From NCBI RefSeq assembly GCF_000585415.1, contig NZ_KK073876.1, positions 1,237,810-1,301,809 of the forward strand: a stretch of 64,000 nucleotides of DNA, given 5' to 3'. Position 1 is the first letter of the stretch. Every line of letters starts with the position of its first letter. A program made the position numbers and the translations under genes. The stretch comes from Sphingomonas jaspsi DSM 18422 (GTDB lineage Bacteria; Pseudomonadota; Alphaproteobacteria; Sphingomonadales; Sphingomonadaceae). Below the pieces are notes generated by a model, which was given only the letters and a program-made list of their open reading frames with translations, had not been told where the DNA came from and made no database searches. Positions 58,742 to 64,000 of the stretch are shown one piece after another.

Positions 58742-60817
58742 ATGGGATTAATTGATGGCTTCGGCCAGTCCGAGCCGCTAGTGAAAGCGAGGGCGGGCAT
58801 GGTGAGAGTATTCGTGGAAGAACTCGACCGTCACGCTCGATTGGCTCTGCCCATTTTTCGTCAACTCTTCGATCTGATGGACGAAGGTTTCTGCGTCATC
58901 AAGTTCCTCGACAGCGAGTTCGGACCGGATAGCGATTACATTCACATCGCTGCGAATGCCGCTTACGCGCGCCACGCGGGAATTCCGAATGTGGTCGGGC
59001 AGAAACTCCGCGAGATGGTTCCAGATGAAGCGGATGCGTGGATAGCTCGCTACGGGAAGGTCCTGGAATCGGGCGAGCCCATCCATTTTGAGCAAGAGCT
59101 GGTCGCGACCGGCCGCTGGCTTCGTCTGAGTGCATTCCGTCTTGAGCCAGCCGACAGCAAGCTCGTCGCGGTACTTTTCCAAGACATCACGCGTGAGCGT
59201 GCCGCTAAGCAGGAGCTCGAGGGGGAAAATCTACATCTTAGTGAGCGGATGGAGGAGGCCGTAAAGGAGCGAGAGCTTTTTGCGACGCTGGTTCAATCCT
59301 CGGATGTCGCAGTGTTGGTCGTTGACCCCGATCTTAACATCGTCGCAGCAAATGAAGCGGCTTCGAAAGAGTTCATGCAGCGCTTCGATCGAACGGTCGA
59401 GGCTGGACATAGTCTGGTCGAGCTTTTGTCGGCCGCTCCCGATAATTTGAAGCAAATGTCGGACCGCTGGCGACGCTCACTAGCTGGCGAAGAGTTCGAG
59501 GTCGTAGAAAGTTTCAAAGTCGGCGGCACGACACGGCACATCGAGCTGCGTATGCGGCCACTGCGAAACTCGAAGGGCGATATCGTAGGAGCGTATAAGT
59601 TTGGCCACGACGTGACTGCGACAATAGCTGAACAAACGCGTCGAGAGGCGGCTGAGGATGCCCTTCGGCAATCACAGAAGATGGAAGCAATTGGGCAATT
59701 GACTGGTGGTCTCGCCCACGATTTCAACAATCTTCTTACTGCCATATCAGGATCGTTCGAACTGATCGAAACACGATTGCAGCAAGGCCGCATCGAGGCC
59801 GTCGAGAAATATCTCATTGCAGGTAAGAGCGCTACGCGGAGAGCTGCCGCCCTGACGCATCGTCTTCTTGCTTTCGCCCGACGGCAGACGCTCACTCCAT
59901 CGCCCACCAATCTCAATGATGCGCTTGCTGATCTTTGCGATTTAATACGTCGGACCGTAGGGCCGGAGATCGAGGTTGAACTTGTTGCGACAAAGGGAAT
60001 CTGGACGACGTTGGTCGATCAAAATCAGTTTGAGAACGCTATTCTAAATCTTTGTATCAATGCCCGGGACGCCATGCCTGGAGGAGGGCAGCTGACGATA
60101 GAGACTGGTAACAGATGGGTCGACGACGCGCAGTCTGCCAAGTTGAACATCGGAAGTGGCCAGTATGTCTCGGTTTGTGTCAGTGATACGGGCACGGGCA
60201 TTCCCGAAGAAATACGCGAAAGGGTATTCGACCCCTTCTTTACCACCAAACCCATGGGAGAGGGGACCGGCTTAGGTCTGTCCATGGTTTATGGCTTCGC
60301 GAAGCAGTCCGACGGACACGTGGCGATCTATTCCGAGGCAGGCAGTGGCACCATGGTCTGCATTTACCTCCCTCGTCATCTGGGCAAAGTAACGCAAGCC
60401 GCGCCGGACAGGCCGAGCGCCGAAGTCCACGCGCTAACCAATTCGAAGGTGGCGTTAATAGTGGACGATGAGCCCACGGTACGCATGTTGGTGGCCGACG
60501 CTCTCCAGGAAGTTGGAATTGCAACATTAGAGGCTGCTGACGGCATCGAGGCTCTGAGCGTTGCAAGCAAGACAGAAAATATAGACATTCTAGTGACAGA
60601 TGTCGGCCTGCCAAGAGGGATGAACGGTCGACAGATCGCGGATGCTATTAAACAGGAGCGTCACGACATCCCGGTGTTATTCATCACCGGTTACGCGGAA
60701 AACGCAGCGTTCAACCATGGCCACATACGGCACGGGATGGAGATTCTCACCAAGCCATTCTCAGTTGATGAGCTTCAAAATCGGGTCCGGCGTTTGCTTA
60801 GCTCAAGCAAAGCCTGA
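58742..60817 (+). CDS. Hybrid histidine kinase (PAS-PAS-HisKA-HATPase-REC)
   Basis: 691 residues. Two PAS-like sensor regions (about 35-150 and 180-300: [44 protein letters not shown]). HisKA has the phospho-acceptor His326 in [11 protein letters not shown]. HATPase_c has [28 protein letters not shown] and [10 protein letters not shown]. The receiver domain has [10 protein letters not shown] and phospho-Asp620 in VTDVGLP. No membrane segments, so it is a cytosolic sensor. A later ATG at 58799 could be the true start. The receiver at the end is of the blue-light/FixL-like hybrid type common in this order. Confidence 0.93.
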   Translation: MGLIDGFGQSEPLVKARAGMVRVFVEELDRHARLALPIFRQLFDLMDEGFCVIKFLDSEFGPDSDYIHIAANAAYARHAGIPNVVGQKLREMVPDEADAWIARYGKVLESGEPIHFEQELVATGRWLRLSAFRLEPADSKLVAVLFQDITRERAAKQELEGENLHLSERMEEAVKERELFATLVQSSDVAVLVVDPDLNIVAANEAASKEFMQRFDRTVEAGHSLVELLSAAPDNLKQMSDRWRRSLAGEEFEVVESFKVGGTTRHIELRMRPLRNSKGDIVGAYKFGHDVTATIAEQTRREAAEDALRQSQKMEAIGQLTGGLAHDFNNLLTAISGSFELIETRLQQGRIEAVEKYLIAGKSATRRAAALTHRLLAFARRQTLTPSPTNLNDALADLCDLIRRTVGPEIEVELVATKGIWTTLVDQNQFENAILNLCINARDAMPGGGQLTIETGNRWVDDAQSAKLNIGSGQYVSVCVSDTGTGIPEEIRERVFDPFFTTKPMGEGTGLGLSMVYGFAKQSDGHVAIYSEAGSGTMVCIYLPRHLGKVTQAAPDRPSAEVHALTNSKVALIVDDEPTVRMLVADALQEVGIATLEAADGIEALSVASKTENIDILVTDVGLPRGMNGRQIADAIKQERHDIPVLFITGYAENAAFNHGHIRHGMEILTKPFSVDELQNRVRRLLSSSKA

Positions 60818-60947
60818 AGAGGCTGACACATGCGCACGGGTTCGACTGGTAAACCGAACACATCACTTCGGGCGACCTCCATTAAGTCCTATATATCTAG
60901 GTCCTCGCGACCTTGCCGATTTCCAAGTAAAACCATTGGTCGGGCCT

Positions 60948-61112
60948 ATGGAACGAACTGAATTAATGGAGAAGATGCGGAATCGCATCAAGCTGTGTCG
61001 CAATCTGGCAGCAAGCACTGGTGATCCAAGAACCGCCGCGGAGTTGCGCCTAATGGCCGACGAGGGCGAGCGGGATTTGGCGCGATTGCAAGCCGATGGC
61101 CTGAACAATTAG
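60948..61112 (+). CDS. Small helical protein, member C of the paralogous family
   Basis: 54 residues: MERTELMEKMRNRIKLCRNLA, turn ASTGDPRTAAEL, second helix RLMADEGERDLARLQADG. Same two-helix plan as 48735-48926 and 49810-49995, with D-P in the turn. Located 130 bp after the kinase. Confidence 0.65.
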   Translation: MERTELMEKMRNRIKLCRNLAASTGDPRTAAELRLMADEGERDLARLQADGLNN

Positions 61113-61263
61113 GCGCCACATCGATCGCGCGTTAAGGAACGAATTATCGATCAAACTTGGCGAACGCCCATTACGGCCGGACGTTATCCATAGTGGGGGC
61201 ATTGGCGAGCAACGATTAAATCCAATCGCGTTCAATGGGCTTCTCGAAAAATGGAGAAGCCTA

Positions 61264-61443
61264 ATGAAAGCCGTCCGATATTTGGCCGTATTCGTAGCGT
61301 CGGTCACACTTGCCGCTGTTCCTGCCGCCGCCGGCCCTGCTCAACCGCACGGCAATCGATGCACGATCAATGTTTATGTGCCCGGGTTGGGGACAACGGT
61401 CATCAACTACGCTCCATGGTGGGCGGACGTTTGTTGGCATTAG
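61264..61443 (+). CDS. Very small secreted Cys-containing peptide
   Basis: 59 residues, starting ATG 61264: signal peptide MKAVRYLAVFVASVTLAAVPAAA (cleavage near residue 23), then a 36-residue mature peptide HGNRCTINVYVPGLGTTVIN and YAPWWADVCWH with two Cys and three Trp, suited to one disulfide. The upstream sequence has AATGGAGAAGC 6-10 bases before the start. No family known. Confidence 0.55.
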   Translation: MKAVRYLAVFVASVTLAAVPAAAGPAQPHGNRCTINVYVPGLGTTVINYAPWWADVCWH

Positions 61444-61651
61444 TGGAGAACGAGGGCCAAGGGGCGCGCCCTTAATTGATGAGTCACCCTGGGTTGGCGA
61501 CCGAGGCCCAGACGTCGATGAGAAGTCGCGTTGAATTTTTAATTCGGCAGTCTCGGTCGCATTTCGCTCCCACCGCTCGCCTTGTCGCGCAGAAGCTGTC
61601 GTTCGTGGATTGGCAGTGGGGTTTCATTCTGAAACCATTTAGAGCCACCTT

Positions 61652-61876
61652 ATGAGTACCAGCGTGTTAGAACCGGGCGAGTTGTGCTCGCTACCAGAGC
61701 AGATTTTAGGCCCGCCATCCTTTCAAGTCATTGCCGAGATTTTCCGCAACGAAGCCGAAAATGCCACTACCTGGCGCGAACGCGAAAACGCTTTGGTTTG
61801 GGTAAATTTGGCGATGGCCTGTTCGGAATATTACGGCGAAAAATTGCCTCTGAAAGATTCCAGTGACGAGGCATAA
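61652..61876 (+). CDS. Small protein, unknown function
   Basis: 74 residues: PEQILGPPSFQVIAEIFRNEAENATTW and ENALVWVNLAMACSEYYGEKLP, mainly helical, with no membrane segment or motif. Composition looks coding; no neighbours in the same operon. Confidence 0.5.
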   Translation: MSTSVLEPGELCSLPEQILGPPSFQVIAEIFRNEAENATTWRERENALVWVNLAMACSEYYGEKLPLKDSSDEA

Positions 61877-61990
61877 TTTGTCCAAATCGGCGCGAATAAT
61901 TCCTTGGCCTATCACCGGGAATCTATATTAGCGCGTCTACAGCGTCCGAATCTTGGCGGCTGGCATATCGAAGCGAGATGCCAGCCGCCA

Positions 61991-62428
61991 TTAAACTAAG
62001 CGATGGCGCTCCAGTCCATTTCCGCTGACCCTGACCAACTCGATCAAGGTCAGGTCAAACTCCTCCAGGTTTCTGGCCAGCGTTTTGAGTTTGGAAATTT
62101 CCGTGCTTGCCAGAGGCGCTCCGCCTGGATCGCTATAGCCTAAGACAATCGCCGAGGCTCCGAACTTTTGAGCTCTTCGAGCCAGCAAAAAATCCTTGAA
62201 TGGAATTCGGTCAAAGCTTCCTACTGCCATCAGCTCTATCTTGAGTAGCTCAGATCTGTCGTTGAGGTAGCAACAATAAACGCCTGGATAGTCCTTATAA
62301 AAAGAGGATGAGACAAAATCGATCAGGTGCTTCGGCGACCAGACGGAATCCACTCCCACACGCCATCCAATATGTTGGAGGGTCGCAAAAATCGATTTTT
62401 GACGACCTCTATCGAAAATCGCGCCCAC
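61991..62428 (-). CDS. RadC/JAB-domain-like protein lacking metal ligands
   Basis: 145 residues, GTG start abutting the MarR-type gene's TAA. The C-terminal half follows the RadC layout: LKIELMAVGSFDRIPFKDFLLARRAQKFGASAIVLGYSDPGGAPLASTEISKLKTLARNLEEFDLTLIELVRVSG (about residues 61-137, in parts). Where RadC has the JAMM motif H-x-H-x7-S-x2-D (HNHPSG), this protein has GYSDPGG, so both metal His are gone. It is probably a binding protein, not an enzyme. Upstream about 60 residues carry no known domain. Confidence 0.6.
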   Translation of the reverse strand: MGAIFDRGRQKSIFATLQHIGWRVGVDSVWSPKHLIDFVSSSFYKDYPGVYCCYLNDRSELLKIELMAVGSFDRIPFKDFLLARRAQKFGASAIVLGYSDPGGAPLASTEISKLKTLARNLEEFDLTLIELVRVSGNGLERHRLV

Positions 62429-62908
62429 TTAGCGCGGCTCCAGAAATTTATGGTGCATTGCCAACAAGCACGCCGACATACCCTCGCAGCCTTGCTCCGT
62501 GATTTCTATGAACGATGATCTCATGTCAGTCGGATTTGCCCGCTTTCTCGCCAGGCCCATCGACACCAGTTTGTCGATCCAACGGAGCGCAGTAGTGGCG
62601 GGAACGCCGCTCTCGTCGCAAATTTCCGATATTCGCAGGCGGTATCCCTCGCCTTCGGCAATATACAAAGCCAGCATAAGGTCCCATCCCGGCTCGCCGA
62701 ACAAATCCGAGTGAAGAAACGTTGACCTGTAATTCCTTGCGCTTTTCACCCTGCGGGCAAGTTTTACGGCCTCAGGCGGCTGGGACGAGCTCACTATTCC
62801 CAGATTAGAACTGGCTTCAGACGGGAGGGAATGCTGAAGAGCGCGGAACAAACGCGCCATTGCATCGAGATCTGCGCGAGTAATGTTGGGATTTATTGGC
62901 CGATTCAT
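62429..62908 (-). CDS. MarR/winged-helix transcriptional regulator
   Basis: 159 residues. The winged-helix core is WDLMLALYIAEGEGYRLRISEICDESGVPATTALRWIDKLVSMGLARKRANPTDMRSSFIEITEQG (about residues 76-141, in parts), typical MarR-type with D-x-R in the wing. A 60-residue N-terminal extension is helical. The JAB-like gene follows directly, so the two are one transcription unit and may work together. Confidence 0.82.
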   Translation of the reverse strand: MNRPINPNITRADLDAMARLFRALQHSLPSEASSNLGIVSSSQPPEAVKLARRVKSARNYRSTFLHSDLFGEPGWDLMLALYIAEGEGYRLRISEICDESGVPATTALRWIDKLVSMGLARKRANPTDMRSSFIEITEQGCEGMSACLLAMHHKFLEPR

Positions 62909-63137
62909 CTTACAACACCACTTCTAGCCAAGGATGGCTAGTATGAACCGAGCCGGACCAACATATTGCCGCATTAGATATTTACAACCCGTTCGGTCCA
63001 TTTTGGGTCTAAAATGTTGACTTTCCTATCGCGGGACAGCGTGTCGGCTGGTCGACAAAGTGACTTCTTTTGCAGCTGAGATTTAGTATGTTGTGCCTGG
63101 GTGTCGCGAGGATTGCGCTTCGCTCAAGGGGTGAAGC

Positions 63138-63338
63138 ATGGGTAACTCGGTCGCATCCGTTTCTGCCGGATCTAAACTAGAAGAAGCGCTCAATCTTATG
63201 GTGTGGGCGCTCGCACTGCTCGATGAATCTGGGTCTGAAAGCTTCGCAGCAGTCAACCTGGATTTGGCGATCAACCAGCTGCGTGACGAAATTCATGAGC
63301 CGGTCGCACAATCGAGTCTGTCTGAGTTACGCGGCTAA
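63138..63338 (+). CDS. Small unknown protein
   Basis: 66 residues: SKLEEALNLMVWALALLDESG then AAVNLDLAINQLRDEIHE; two helices. Its end overlaps the convergent GGDEF gene by 12 bp. Family not recognised; small helical proteins of this type are frequent in sphingomonads (memory). Confidence 0.5.
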   Translation: MGNSVASVSAGSKLEEALNLMVWALALLDESGSESFAAVNLDLAINQLRDEIHEPVAQSSLSELRG

Positions 63339-64000
63339 CCTCAGCTGGTCCCGTCCTTCGCGCTTAGCGGTGTAAAGCGCTTGATCGGCCCTCGCCAACA
63401 CGAAGGCAATGTCGGGCGACGACACGTCGGTTATTCCTGCGGATATAGTGAATTTTATATGCTTGGGGCCATAAAAGGTCACTGCGCTTGCCATTTCAAT
63501 CCGTAAGCGCTCGCAAATTTCAAAGGCTTGGTCAGCTCTGAGGCCGTCAAAAAGGATGGCAAATTCTTCGCCTCCGATTCGCGCAATCAGGTCATTCTTA
63601 CGCATGGTCCGCCGTGCGACTTCGGCAAACGTTTGAAGAGCACAATCTCCGCCTCCATGCCCGTAACGGTCGTTGATGGATTTGAAGTGATCGATGTCGA
63701 TGATCGCTACCGATCGAATGCCGGCGACTTGTTTATCAAATTCCCGCTCGAACGCCCGTCGGTTGGCAAGCCCGGTCAGGCTGTCCGTCGACACTTCTCT
63801 CACAAGTGCTTGCTCATCGATCTTTCGCTCGTCGATATCTCGCACGATGCTGATCACGCTCTCTACGCGCCCGTTCTCGTTCATGATGGCGCGTGAAACG
63901 GTTTCAAACCACCTAGACTCACCGTCGACCGTATCGGCCATATACTCGTATCTGAAATTTGCGCCGCGAGAGGCCAGAACCTGCTCATGACATTGGGAAA
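63327..64000 (-). CDS. PAS-GGDEF diguanylate cyclase (N-terminus beyond the window)
   Basis: The visible part has the end of a PAS/PAC domain (VESVISIVRDIDERK) followed by a full GGDEF domain: STDSLTGLANRRAFERE, VAIIDIDHFKSINDRYGHGGGDCAL, and the active-site GGEEF in LIARIGGEEFAILF. The catalytic loop is intact, so it should make cyclic di-GMP. No EAL domain follows. The gene continues past 64000. Confidence 0.92.
   Translation of the reverse strand, partial: SQCHEQVLASRGANFRYEYMADTVDGESRWFETVSRAIMNENGRVESVISIVRDIDERKIDEQALVREVSTDSLTGLANRRAFEREFDKQVAGIRSVAIIDIDHFKSINDRYGHGGGDCALQTFAEVARRTMRKNDLIARIGGEEFAILFDGLRADQAFEICERLRIEMASAVTFYGPKHIKFTISAGITDVSSPDIAFVLARADQALYTAKREGRDQLRLAA

Noticed and set aside
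1..64000. CRISPR array or insertion sequence
   Set aside because: No regularly spaced repeat series and no transposase or terminal inverted repeats were recognised.

Overview
The window looks like chromosomal DNA of a Sphingomonadales alphaproteobacterium. The core genes are GC-rich. There is a zeaxanthin-type carotenoid cluster (crtZ / crtB-crtI-crtY), a TonB-dependent receptor, ring-hydroxylating oxygenase genes, and many 4-bp ATGA stop/start overlaps. This assignment rests on gene content, not on a marker gene.

Layout. (1) 1-6069: catabolic cluster with an SDR and a Rieske oxygenase alpha subunit (minus), acyl-CoA dehydrogenase, Rieske ferredoxin and flavodoxin-fold NAD(P)H oxidoreductase (plus), a MaoC hydratase and SnoaL-like protein (minus), and a crotonase (plus). 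Together they suggest oxygenation plus beta-oxidation-like processing of an unidentified CoA-linked substrate. (2) 6127-14256: tRNA-Thr(TGT) and an 8.05-kb, lower-GC integrated island bounded by a 39-bp direct repeat of the 5' part of that tRNA. Cargo: two tyrosine recombinases, a HUH Rep-like endonuclease, a lipoprotein, an XRE regulator with an unknown partner, and a RecB/RNase H-like nuclease followed by a trypsin-like protease. (3) 14274-20042: housekeeping genes (DUF429-like, mechanosensitive-channel-like, rarA, padR, glycosyltransferase). (4) 20056-25286: carotenoid genes and two neighbours. (5) 25446-30947: an unusual tightly coupled four-gene operon (patatin-like lipase, gluzincin metallopeptidase, ComEC-type metallo-beta-lactamase-fold protein, unknown protein). 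It is my main candidate for an undescribed system.

(6) 30981-31317: a 3' fragment of tRNA-Glu(CTC) followed by a decayed integrase N-terminus. This marks the left edge of a second, larger island that extends rightward; no intact tRNA-Glu partner was seen before the window ends. (7) 31831-46344: a sulfate assimilation locus with an Rrf2 regulator, an Sbp-CysT-CysW-CysA importer, YezD, a TonB-dependent receptor and ChrA on plus, and cysH-cysG-cysJ-cysI on minus with a divergent Lrp/AsnC regulator. Together they import sulfate, reduce APS/PAPS to sulfite and then sulfide, and make the siroheme needed for that. (8) 46607-64000: an accessory-looking region. It holds threonine synthase, many small proteins (including a three-member paralogous helical family), an MliC-type inhibitor, a crystallin-like protein, an MFS transporter, hemerythrin, Hsp20, a candidate small RNA, a hybrid histidine kinase, a RadC-like protein without its metal ligands, a MarR-type regulator, and a GGDEF protein cut by the window edge. 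Degenerate copies of the motif TGGCCGAAAGCGGACAGTC are scattered through 31-57 kb.

All identifications come from reading translations and motifs by eye; no database search was run.
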